Of a stretch of DNA of 64,000 bases, positions 56,497 to 63,928 are shown piece after piece. The number at the start of each line of letters is the position of its first letter. The stretch's first letter is position 1. This stretch comes from Rhodococcus sp. RD6.2 (GTDB lineage Bacteria > Actinomycetota > Actinomycetes > Mycobacteriales > Mycobacteriaceae), in the NCBI RefSeq assembly GCF_001040705.1, contig NZ_CVQP01000011.1, positions 235,707 to 299,706 of the forward strand, written 5' to 3'. A program made the position numbers and the translations under genes. Below the pieces are notes generated by a model. That model was not told where the DNA came from and ran no database searches. It saw only the letters and a list, made by a program, of their open reading frames with translations.

Positions 56497-57515
56497 GGAA
56501 CATGGTGGAAAGCCGCGCGGTGCGCGTCGGCGTCATCGGCCTGACCGTGACCGCCGCTGCCGTGCTCGCGGCGCTGCAGTACCAGAACCTGCCGTTCGTG
56601 CAGTCCGGCGTCCCGTACAGTGCCGTGTTCGCCGACGCGAGCGGACTCTCGTCGGGCGACGAGGTGAACGCGGCGGGGGTGAAGATCGGGACCGTCTCCT
56701 CGATCGACGTCGAAAACGGTCTGGCCCGAGTCGATTTCATTCTCGACGAGTCGGTGGACGTCGGCACCGCGACGTCGGCGTCCGTCACCACGATGTCGCT
56801 GCTCGGGAAGCGCGCCGTCACCCTCGATCTGGAGGGAGACGGCCGCATCGCGGTCGGTGGGCAGATCCCGCTCGAACGGACCAGGTCCGCGTACTCGCTG
56901 CCCGACGTGCTCGGCGACCTCACCACGACAGTCGAGGACATCGACCTCGACCAGTTGGCCGCCTCGCTCGACGAGGTGGGGAAGGTCATGGGGGACAGTG
57001 CCCCGATGCTGCGCCCGGCGGTCGACGGCGTCGCCCGGATCTCCGACAGTCTGAATCGGCGCGACGAGATGCTCCGGGACCTGCTCTCCGACGCGAACAA
57101 CGTCGCGGGCATCCTCGCCGAGCGCGGCCCCCAGGTGAACGCCCTGCTCGTCGACGGCAACGCCCTGCTCGGCGAACTGGACCGCCACCGGGTGGCCTTG
57201 TCGGACGTCATCACCAACGTCTCCGCGGTGTCCCAGCAGCTCAGTGGATTCGTGCGCGACAACGAGGCGGAGTTCGGTCCCGTCCTGCAGAAGCTCGACA
57301 CCGTTGTCGGTGTGTTGCAGCGGAACCGGGACAACATCGCACAGGGTATCGACGGTCTCGGCACGTATGTCGGAACGCTCAGCGACACCGTCGCCAGCGG
57401 TCCGTTCTACTACTCGTACATCCAGAACCTGCTGCCGGGGCAGTTCACCCAGCCGCTCGTCAACGCGCAGTTCGGCCTGCCGCCTGCGCCGCTGCCCATT
57501 CCGGAGGTCCGATGA
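56493..57515 (+). CDS. mceC: MceC-type protein
   Basis: A 340-residue Mce protein. It has the anchor helix VRVGVIGLTVTAAAVLAALQY (residues about 10-30), the Mce domain (FADASGLSSGDEVNAAGVKIGTVSSID), helical coil, and a short end NLLPGQFTQPLVNAQFGLPP. ATG 56493 overlaps the mceB stop; its own stop overlaps mceD. It is a tunnel subunit of the lipid importer. Confidence 0.92.
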   Translation: MRNMVESRAVRVGVIGLTVTAAAVLAALQYQNLPFVQSGVPYSAVFADASGLSSGDEVNAAGVKIGTVSSIDVENGLARVDFILDESVDVGTATSASVTTMSLLGKRAVTLDLEGDGRIAVGGQIPLERTRSAYSLPDVLGDLTTTVEDIDLDQLAASLDEVGKVMGDSAPMLRPAVDGVARISDSLNRRDEMLRDLLSDANNVAGILAERGPQVNALLVDGNALLGELDRHRVALSDVITNVSAVSQQLSGFVRDNEAEFGPVLQKLDTVVGVLQRNRDNIAQGIDGLGTYVGTLSDTVASGPFYYSYIQNLLPGQFTQPLVNAQFGLPPAPLPIPEVR

Positions 57516-58804
57516 CGATCACCTGGCCGACCGGACGTCGGCGCACCATCGTGCTGGCCGTCATCGCCGTGGCGGTCGCTGCCGCCATCGCGACGGCGAG
57601 TTACCTCGCCGTGCAGCACTTCCGGTACTACCGGGTCACCGCGTACTTCACCTCGACGACCGGGCTCTACGTCGGTGACGACGTGCGCGTCGTCGGCGTC
57701 GATGTTGGTCGAGTCACGGGAATCGAACCCGACGGCGAGCGCATGCGAGTCGACCTGAAGCTCGACCGGTCGGTCCCGGTCGTCGCGGACGCGAAGGCCG
57801 TCATCGTCGCGCAGTCGCTGGTGTCCGCGCGGTTCGTGCAGTTGACGCCCGCCGTGACCGAGGACGGGACGCCCGCCCTCGAGGACGGCGCGGAGATCGG
57901 CGTCGACCGCACAGCAGTGCCCGTCGAATGGGACCAGGTCAAGAACGAGTTGGGCCGAGCCGCTGAGGCGCTCGGGCCGACCGAGGACGGACCCGGGCCC
58001 GCAGCAAACCTGCTGAACGGCGCCGGCGCCGCACTGGACGGCAACGGGGCGGCACTGGGCGATTCCGTCGTCGAGTTGTCGGACGCGATGACGATGCTCT
58101 CCGAGAGCGGCGGCGACCTCTTCGGCACCGTTCGGGGTCTGCAGACGTTCACCACCGCGCTCGCGGCGAGCAACGAGCAGATCGTGCAATTCCAGGGCAG
58201 GCTCGCCACCGTGTCCGGCCTGCTGGCCGACAGCAGGACCCAGATAGCGCCTGCCCTCGCCGATCTCGACGCCGCCGTCGTGGACATGCAGCGCTTCGTC
58301 ACGCAGAACCGATCCGGGCTGTCCGAGCAGGTCACGAAGCTGGTCGACGTGTCGCAGGTCCTGGTCGACAAGCGGGATGGTCTCGAGCGAATCCTGCACG
58401 TGGCGCCGACGGCCCTGGCGAACTACTACAACATCTACCGCCCCGCACTCGGGTCGATGATCGGCGTCCCGGCCCTGCAGAACGTCGGCAACCCGGTCAA
58501 CTTCATCTGTGGCGGAATTGCGGGCGTTGCGAACGCCACATCCGATCAGGCAGCGGACCTCTGCGCGGAGTACCTAGGGCCGCTGCTCAACACGGTCAAG
58601 GCCAACTACCCGGACATCACCGTCAACCCGGGCCGCGCCCTCGGCGCGACCCCGGACCAGCTGGTGTACAGCGAGCCAGGGCTCGAGCCCGCGGCCGCCG
58701 CCACCACGAAGCCGACCGGCGCCGCGATGGCACCGCTGACGATGCCGACGGTGCCGGTCCCGGATCTCGGAGGGCTGCTGGCACCGTGGATGGGGGAGCG
58801 ATGA
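57512..58804 (+). CDS. mceD: MceD-type protein
   Basis: A 430-residue Mce protein. It has the anchor helix IVLAVIAVAVAAAIATASYLAV (residues 12-33), the Mce domain (TSTTGLYVGDDVRVVGVDVGRVTGIE), a helical tube region, YNIYRPALGSMIGVPALQNVGNPVNFICGGI, and a Pro/Thr/Ala-rich tail of about 50 residues ending LAPWMGER, as usual for MceD. It is coupled to both neighbours by 4-base overlaps. Confidence 0.92.
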   Translation: MTITWPTGRRRTIVLAVIAVAVAAAIATASYLAVQHFRYYRVTAYFTSTTGLYVGDDVRVVGVDVGRVTGIEPDGERMRVDLKLDRSVPVVADAKAVIVAQSLVSARFVQLTPAVTEDGTPALEDGAEIGVDRTAVPVEWDQVKNELGRAAEALGPTEDGPGPAANLLNGAGAALDGNGAALGDSVVELSDAMTMLSESGGDLFGTVRGLQTFTTALAASNEQIVQFQGRLATVSGLLADSRTQIAPALADLDAAVVDMQRFVTQNRSGLSEQVTKLVDVSQVLVDKRDGLERILHVAPTALANYYNIYRPALGSMIGVPALQNVGNPVNFICGGIAGVANATSDQAADLCAEYLGPLLNTVKANYPDITVNPGRALGATPDQLVYSEPGLEPAAAATTKPTGAAMAPLTMPTVPVPDLGGLLAPWMGER

Positions 58805-59904
58805 GCAGGCGCGCGTGGGGGACCGTCGGCATCGCCGTGGCCACGATGATCGCGGTGTCCGGGTGTGAATGGAGCGGACTGAACTCGGTTCCGCTGCCCG
58901 GCGCCGCCGGACGCGGCGAGGACAGCTTCTCCGTGACGATCGAGATGCCCGACGTGACCACGATCAGTCCCAACTCACCGGTGCTGGTCGCCGATGTGAC
59001 CGTCGGCAGCATCACGGCCATCGAGACGGACAATTGGCACGCGAAAGTGACGGTTTCCCTGGACAACTCGGTCGCGTTGCCCGCGAACTCGGTGGCGCGG
59101 ATCGGGCAGACCAGCCTGCTGGGGTCCAAGCACATCGCACTGGCGCCACCGTCGGACGTGCCGCCGGAGGGGCATCTGGAGGAGGGGGCGGTCATCCCGC
59201 TCGCCAGTGCGAGCGTGTACCCGACGACGGAAGAGGCGCTGACCGCGCTGTCGGTCGTCCTCAACGGTGGCGGCCTCGCGCACGTCCAGACGATCACCAC
59301 CGAACTCAACAACACGCTCGGCGGGCGGGAGGAATCGGTCCGAGACCTGCTGTCCCAGCTGGATTCCCTGAGTGCCACCCTCGACGGACAGCGGGACGCG
59401 ATGGTGCGGACGATGGCCAACCTCGACGGCTTCGCCGGCGACATCGCCTCGCAGCGCGAGGTGCTCGGCCGCGCCCTCGACGCTCTCGACCCGGCGATGA
59501 CGGTGCTCGCGCAGCAGCGCGGCGACCTCACGGCGGCGCTCGCGTCCGTCGACAGGTTCGGGGCGGTGGGAACCGATCTCGCCCGCCGCAGTCGCGAGGA
59601 CCTCAAGGCCAACCTGGAGGCACTGGAACCGACGCTCGAACAGGTCGTCGCAGCGGGGCCGACCTTGATCGACAACCTGGGCAACCTCACGACGTTCCCG
59701 TTCCCACAGGTCACGATCGACCAGGGCATGCGTGGTGATTACGCCAACCTGTGGGTGGTCGTCGACCTGACCGCCGCGCGGCTCCAGGAGAGCCTGTTCT
59801 TCGGGACACCGTTGGGGCCACCGATTCCGACCACCAACGGTGAGGTGGCGAGCCCACTCACGTCGCCGCTCGGCACGGACACTGGCGACGGGGGAGACCG
59901 ATGA
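58801..59904 (+). CDS. mceE: MceE-type lipoprotein
   Basis: A 367-residue Mce lipoprotein. The lipobox VSGC sits at the end of a short signal (RRAWGTVGIAVATMIAVSGC), so Cys20 is probably lipidated and the protein is held at the membrane. The Mce domain follows (ISPNSPVLVADVTVGSITAIE, RIGQTSLLGSKHIAL), then a helical coil. In Mce systems the fifth gene is regularly the lipoprotein, so it agrees with the family. Confidence 0.93.
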   Translation: MSRRAWGTVGIAVATMIAVSGCEWSGLNSVPLPGAAGRGEDSFSVTIEMPDVTTISPNSPVLVADVTVGSITAIETDNWHAKVTVSLDNSVALPANSVARIGQTSLLGSKHIALAPPSDVPPEGHLEEGAVIPLASASVYPTTEEALTALSVVLNGGGLAHVQTITTELNNTLGGREESVRDLLSQLDSLSATLDGQRDAMVRTMANLDGFAGDIASQREVLGRALDALDPAMTVLAQQRGDLTAALASVDRFGAVGTDLARRSREDLKANLEALEPTLEQVVAAGPTLIDNLGNLTTFPFPQVTIDQGMRGDYANLWVVVDLTAARLQESLFFGTPLGPPIPTTNGEVASPLTSPLGTDTGDGGDR

Positions 59905-61202
59905 TCCTCACGAAACTCGTTCGGATACAGCTCACCATCTTCGCGATCGTCGCCGTCGTCGGGATGTCGGCCGCCGCGGTCGCGTACCTCCGGGTACCGA
60001 CCGCCCTCGGGATCGGGCGGTACACGGTCACGCTCGAGATGGACAACGCGGGCGGCCTCTACCGCAACGCGAACGTCACCTACCGGGGCGAGACCATCGG
60101 CAAGGTGGTCGAGGTACGCCTCGACCCCGAAACTGTGCGGGCGGAGTTGTCGCTGGAGAGTTCGGTGCCGGTCGCCGTCACAGATCTCGGGGTCGCGGTG
60201 CGCAGCGTGTCCGCGATCGGTGAGCAGTACGTGGACCTGCAACCGTCGACCACAGAGGGTCCGTACCTGGCCGACGGTGACGTGATCCCGGCGTCGCAGG
60301 TTGCCGTGCCGCAGGAGATCGGCCCGGTGCTCGATCAGGCGAAGGCAATGCTCGAGTCGGTGCCGCGGGACACCCTGCGGGCCGTGATCGACGAGTCCGC
60401 TGCCGCGTTCGCCGGGCGAGGACCCGACCTGGCGCGACTCCTCGATTCCACGGTGTCGTTCGTCGACCAGGCGTCCGACGCGACCACCCCCGCGACGACG
60501 CTGGTGCGCGAGCTCGCGCCGCTCCTCGACACCCAGGTCGTGACCGGCGATCAGATCAGGGAGTGGACCGCCAGCGTGGCGCACCTGAGCGAGCAGCTCG
60601 CGGAGGCCGACGGCTCGACCCGCGGGATTCTGGAGAAGGGGCCCGCCACGGCAACCGAAGCAGACGCACTGTTCCAGGACCTCCGTCCTACGCTGCCGCT
60701 GATGCTGGCGAACTTCACGAGTACCGCCCAGGTCGGTGTCACCTACAACCCGTCGATCGAACAGGTGCTCGTGATCCTGCCGCCGCTGGTGGCGGCGCAG
60801 GAGACGGTCGTGCAGAAGGGGCAGGCCGACGGAGCCGCGTACGTCAACTTCCACGTTCAGATCCAGGATCCCGCGGCCTGCTCCACCGGCTATCTGCCGG
60901 CGGACCAGCGCCGCGACCCCACCGACATGAGCGTGCCTGATACCCCGCCCGACCTGTACTGCAGCGTGCCGCAGGACTCCAAGTTCGCGGTTCGCGGCAC
61001 ACGCAACATTCCGTGTCTAGAGGTTCCGGGCAAGCGCGCACCGACGCCCGAGATCTGTCGCAGCGCCGAACCGTTCGTCCCCGCGGGCACCAATGCGCCC
61101 GGTGAGCTGTATTCGGGTCCCGACGGGATGCAGTACACGCACACGGACGTCGCGCCGACGGGAGGTGACGACGCATGGCAACAGCTACTCGGGCCGAGGT
61201 GA
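59901..61202 (+). CDS. mceF: MceF-type protein
   Basis: A 433-residue Mce protein, last of the six. It has the anchor helix VRIQLTIFAIVAVVGMSAAAVAYL (residues 7-30), the Mce domain (NAGGLYRNANVTYRGETIGKVVEV, SAIGEQYVDLQP), a helical region, and a Cys-rich C-terminal part (DPAACSTGYLPADQRRD, LYCSVPQD, RNIPCLEVPGKRAPTPEICRSAEPF). The paired Cys suggest disulfides in the periplasm. The next gene starts 28 bp inside its end. Confidence 0.92.
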   Translation: MILTKLVRIQLTIFAIVAVVGMSAAAVAYLRVPTALGIGRYTVTLEMDNAGGLYRNANVTYRGETIGKVVEVRLDPETVRAELSLESSVPVAVTDLGVAVRSVSAIGEQYVDLQPSTTEGPYLADGDVIPASQVAVPQEIGPVLDQAKAMLESVPRDTLRAVIDESAAAFAGRGPDLARLLDSTVSFVDQASDATTPATTLVRELAPLLDTQVVTGDQIREWTASVAHLSEQLAEADGSTRGILEKGPATATEADALFQDLRPTLPLMLANFTSTAQVGVTYNPSIEQVLVILPPLVAAQETVVQKGQADGAAYVNFHVQIQDPAACSTGYLPADQRRDPTDMSVPDTPPDLYCSVPQDSKFAVRGTRNIPCLEVPGKRAPTPEICRSAEPFVPAGTNAPGELYSGPDGMQYTHTDVAPTGGDDAWQQLLGPR

Positions 61203-61741
61203 CGCTCACCGAGGGTGAAAGTGAAGGCTCGGTGTCCGCGCCGGACGGAGGGCGGCTGCGTGGGTGGCGAATCCTGCTGGTACTCGTCGGTTCTGTCGCA
61301 CTGTTCGGTCTGGCTGCCGCGACAGCCGCAGTGGCCGGGGATCGCCTTTCAGAGGGGTCCCGCGATCAGCATCGGGAGGCGATCGTCGCCGCCGCCACCG
61401 AGGGCGTGCTGGCGCTCATCGACGTGCACACCGATACCGCCGACGCCGACCTGCAGCGCCTGCGAGATCTGAGCACGGGTGCCTTCGCCGCCGAACTGTC
61501 CGACAGTGGAAGCGGGTTGGCGGCGGCGATCCGCGACTCCGCTGTCGACTCGACCGGGCGAATCGACGCTGCCGCGCTGGTCTCGGAGTCAGGGGAGCCG
61601 GGTGTGGTGATCGTTGCCGCGTCCGCGCAGGTCGTCAACTCCGGGAGCCCCGATGCGACACCGCGCACGTATCGACTGCGGGTCACCGTCGACGACGTGG
61701 ACGGCGAGTTGATGATGTCGAAGGTCGACTTCGTGCCATGA
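61175..61741 (+). CDS. Mce-associated membrane protein 1
   Basis: A 188-residue Mce-associated protein. It has a short cytoplasmic N-terminus, one membrane helix (ILLVLVGSVALFGLAAATAAV, about residues 33-53), then an alpha+beta domain with ATEGVLALIDVHTDTADADLQRLRDLSTGAFAAELS and DGELMMSKVDFVP. Such proteins follow mce operons and are thought to stabilise the Mce complex. The start overlaps mceF by 28 bp and the stop overlaps the next ATG. Confidence 0.85.
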   Translation: MATATRAEVTLTEGESEGSVSAPDGGRLRGWRILLVLVGSVALFGLAAATAAVAGDRLSEGSRDQHREAIVAAATEGVLALIDVHTDTADADLQRLRDLSTGAFAAELSDSGSGLAAAIRDSAVDSTGRIDAAALVSESGEPGVVIVAASAQVVNSGSPDATPRTYRLRVTVDDVDGELMMSKVDFVP

Positions 61742-62256
61742 CCGCGAACGCGGAGACATCCACATCGGACCCGATGCGTCGGCGGCGGATCGTGCTGGTG
61801 GTGGTTGCGCTGTTCGCCACCGCGGCGGTCGTGGCGCTCGCAGTCCTGGCCTGGGTGGGACGGAGTGACGCCGCCCGTGAAGCTGCCCGCGTCGACGCAC
61901 TCGCTGCCGCGCCATCCCTTGTCGAGACGGTGTTGAGTTACAACTCGCCCACGGTCGACGCGGACCTGGCCGAGGCCGCCGCCGTCACGACCGGCGACTT
62001 CCGTGGCAAGTTCACCGACTACGCAACAAAAACCGTTGCGCCGCAGTCGAAGACGGATGGAACGAGTACGCGGGCGCGAGTGGTCGACGTCGGCTACCTG
62101 GACGGAACGGCTGACCACGTGCGCGTGCTCGCTTTCGTCAACCAGATCACCACCTCGACCACACGGCCGGCGCCGGCGAGCGCGGGTAGTCGCATAGAGG
62201 TCGGGCTCGACCTGGTCGACGGGGAGTGGCGAATCGGGGAACTGACCCCGATCTGA
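61738..62256 (+). CDS. Mce-associated membrane protein 2
   Basis: A 172-residue paralogue of the preceding gene. It has a helix at about residues 18-41 (IVLVVVALFATAAVVALAVLAW), an Ala-rich linker, LVETVLSYNSPTVDADLAEAAAVTTGDFRGKFTDY and the C-terminal DLVDGEWRIGELTPI, the same plan as protein 1. The ATG sits in ATGA with its predecessor. It ends the long plus-strand run; the tandem secreted-protein units begin 20 bp later. Confidence 0.85.
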   Translation: MTANAETSTSDPMRRRRIVLVVVALFATAAVVALAVLAWVGRSDAAREAARVDALAAAPSLVETVLSYNSPTVDADLAEAAAVTTGDFRGKFTDYATKTVAPQSKTDGTSTRARVVDVGYLDGTADHVRVLAFVNQITTSTTRPAPASAGSRIEVGLDLVDGEWRIGELTPI

Positions 62257-62332
62257 GCAAGGGGAACTCCCCGGTGGGGGTGGTGACGGAACACCACCTT
62301 GGGTGCCTGTCGACACGGTCCGGATGGGCGCA

Positions 62333-62355
62333 GTCTTGAAGTCATCAAGCAAGAC
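62333..62355 (+). promoter_or_regulatory. Upstream dyad of unit 1
   Basis: GTCTTG and CAAGAC enclose a second CTTGA/TCAAG pair, about 30 nt before the ATG. It is identical in all three units, so it may be an operator, promoter element or leader hairpin. Confidence 0.5.
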
Positions 62356-62384
62356 CAACCCCCACCGATCAAGGGAGACAAGAA

Positions 62385-62774
62385 ATGTCGAACACCATCA
62401 AGCGAGTTCTGGCCACCGCGGCGATTGCCGCCTTCGCAGTCGCCGGCGGCGCCGGTATCGCTTCTGCCGACGCCAATGGCGGTAGCGCCAACGGCGGGTC
62501 GGCCACGACGGGTCAGGGCGGTGCCGGTGGTGCCGCGACCGGTGGAGCCAACGGCGGAGTCGTCATCGGCGGTGTGAACATCGGCGACGGCAACGGCGGG
62601 ACGAACGTCGGGAACGCTCAGGGCGGTGCCGGTGGCAACAGTGGTGATGCCAATGCCAACGGTGGCACCGGTGGTGCGGGCGGTACGGACAGCTCGAACA
62701 GCAACAACAACAGTGGCAACACCACCACGACCACCACCACGGAGGACAACTGCGGATTCTGGTTCTTCTGCTGA
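62385..62774 (+). CDS. Small secreted Gly/Asn/Thr-rich protein, copy 1
   Basis: A 129-residue protein of no family I recognise. The signal peptide MSNTIKRVLATAAIAAFAVA continues to AGIASA, with cleavage expected after Ala28. The mature part of about 101 residues is Gly/Asn/Ala repeats (GGAGG, NGGSA, GGVNIGDGNGG), then a Ser/Asn stretch, a run of seven Thr, and the end EDNCGFWFFC. Only two Cys exist, at 124 and the very last residue, which could form a disulfide or pair between molecules. AAGGGAG precedes the ATG. The low-complexity mature region resembles that of structural or amyloid-like envelope proteins, but that is inference. It differs from copies 2 and 3 at the end. Confidence 0.85.
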   Translation: MSNTIKRVLATAAIAAFAVAGGAGIASADANGGSANGGSATTGQGGAGGAATGGANGGVVIGGVNIGDGNGGTNVGNAQGGAGGNSGDANANGGTGGAGGTDSSNSNNNSGNTTTTTTTEDNCGFWFFC

Positions 62775-62792
62775 GAACCGCCCTCTCAAGCT

Positions 62793-62824
62793 CGTGCCCG
62801 GCACCCCACAAGGTGTCGGGCACG
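62793..62824 (+). terminator. Terminator of unit 1
   Basis: A 13-bp stem with one G-U pair and a CCACAA loop, 18 nt after the stop. It is the same hairpin as in units 2 and 3 but with diverged outer arms. Confidence 0.75.
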
Positions 62825-62907
62825 GGTCTGTTCGCGGCGTTGGGCAGAAGGGGGGTGGTGACGGAACACCACCTTGGGTGCCTGTCGACACGGGTCGGAT
62901 GGGCGCA

Positions 62908-62930
62908 GTCTTGAAGTCATCAAGCAAGAC
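62908..62930 (+). promoter_or_regulatory. Upstream dyad of unit 2
   Basis: The same nested GTCTTG...CAAGAC dyad as in unit 1, 31 nt before the ATG at 62961. Confidence 0.5.
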
Positions 62931-62960
62931 CAACCCTCCACCGATCAAGGGAGACAAGAA

Positions 62961-63353
62961 ATGTCGAACACCATCAAGCGAGTTCTGGCCACCGCGGCGA
63001 TCGCCGCCTTCGCAGTCGCCGGCGGCGCCGGTATCGCTTCTGCCGACGCCAATGGCGGTAGCGCCAACGGCGGGTCGGCCACGACGGGTCAGGGCGGTGC
63101 CGGTGGTGCCGCGACCGGTGGAGCCAACGGCGGAGTCGTCATCGGCGGTGTGAACATCGGCGACGGCAACGGCGGGACGAACGTCGGGAACGCTCAGGGC
63201 GGTGCCGGTGGCAACAGTGGTGATGCCAATGCCAACGGTGGCACCGGTGGTGCGGGCGGTACGGACAGCTCGAACAGCAACAACAACAGTGGCAACACCA
63301 CCACGACCACCACGACCGAGGAGAACTGCGGAATCATCTGGTTCTTCTGCTGA
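62961..63353 (+). CDS. Small secreted Gly/Asn/Thr-rich protein, copy 2
   Basis: A 130-residue near-copy of the preceding gene. The signal peptide and Gly-rich body are identical in sequence to copy 1. The C-terminus is EENCGIIWFFC rather than EDNCGFWFFC, so the Cys-to-Cys spacing is six residues instead of five. At DNA level the body differs from copy 1 by a single silent change (GCGATC for GCGATT), while the last 15 codons differ more. That pattern suggests recent duplication or gene conversion. The gene has its own dyad, Shine-Dalgarno and terminator, so it is probably an independent transcription unit. Confidence 0.85.
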   Translation: MSNTIKRVLATAAIAAFAVAGGAGIASADANGGSANGGSATTGQGGAGGAATGGANGGVVIGGVNIGDGNGGTNVGNAQGGAGGNSGDANANGGTGGAGGTDSSNSNNNSGNTTTTTTTEENCGIIWFFC

Positions 63354-63365
63354 GAACCGCCCCTC

Positions 63366-63408
63366 CAGCCCCGTGCCCGGCACCCACAAGGTGCCGGGCA
63401 CGGGGCTG
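63366..63408 (+). terminator. Terminator of unit 2
   Basis: A perfect 19-bp stem (63366-63384 with 63390-63408) around CACAA, 12 nt after the stop. Confidence 0.82.
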
Positions 63409-63482
63409 TGTCCGGGTGCCTCCCGAAGGGTGGGGGTGAGTCGCCACCTTGGGTGCCTGTCGACACGGGTCGGATGGGCGCA

Positions 63483-63505
63483 GTCTTGAAGTCATCAAGC
63501 AAGAC
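63483..63505 (+). promoter_or_regulatory. Upstream dyad of unit 3
   Basis: The same nested GTCTTG...CAAGAC dyad, 31 nt before the ATG at 63536. Confidence 0.5.
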
Positions 63506-63535
63506 CAACCCTCCACCGATCAAGGGAGACAAGAA

Positions 63536-63928
63536 ATGTCGAACACCATCAAGCGAGTTCTGGCCACCGCGGCGATCGCCGCCTTCGCAGTCGCCGGCGG
63601 CGCCGGTATCGCTTCTGCCGACGCCAATGGCGGTAGCGCCAACGGCGGGTCGGCCACGACGGGTCAGGGCGGTGCCGGTGGTGCCGCGACCGGTGGAGCC
63701 AACGGCGGAGTCGTCATCGGCGGTGTGAACATCGGCGACGGCAACGGCGGGACGAACGTCGGGAACGCTCAGGGCGGTGCCGGTGGCAACAGTGGTGATG
63801 CCAATGCCAACGGTGGCACCGGTGGTGCGGGCGGTACGGACAGCTCGAACAGCAACAACAACAGTGGCAACACCACCACGACCACCACGACCGAGGAGAA
63901 CTGCGGAATCATCTGGTTCTTCTGCTGA
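63536..63928 (+). CDS. Small secreted Gly/Asn/Thr-rich protein, copy 3
   Basis: A 130-residue protein whose sequence is identical to copy 2, with the signal peptide to Ala28, Gly/Asn-rich body, Thr run and EENCGIIWFFC end. The coding DNA also looks identical to copy 2 by eye. Its stop codon lies inside the left arm of the long palindrome that ends the window. That arrangement raises the possibility of a fourth copy on the opposite strand just beyond 64000. Confidence 0.85.
   Translation: MSNTIKRVLATAAIAAFAVAGGAGIASADANGGSANGGSATTGQGGAGGAATGGANGGVVIGGVNIGDGNGGTNVGNAQGGAGGNSGDANANGGTGGAGGTDSSNSNNNSGNTTTTTTTEENCGIIWFFC

Larger units (their letters stand above)
62276..62850 (+). repeat. Tandem unit 1 (575 bp)
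   Basis: First of three direct repeats with a 575-bp period. It contains upstream dyad, Shine-Dalgarno, gene and terminator hairpin. It is the most divergent copy, mainly in the last codons and the terminator arm. Confidence 0.95.
62851..63425 (+). repeat. Tandem unit 2 (575 bp)
   Basis: Second direct repeat, with the same order of elements. Its coding part reads identical to unit 3 by eye, and its upstream part is closest to unit 1 (shared GGTGGTGACGGAACACC). Confidence 0.95.
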
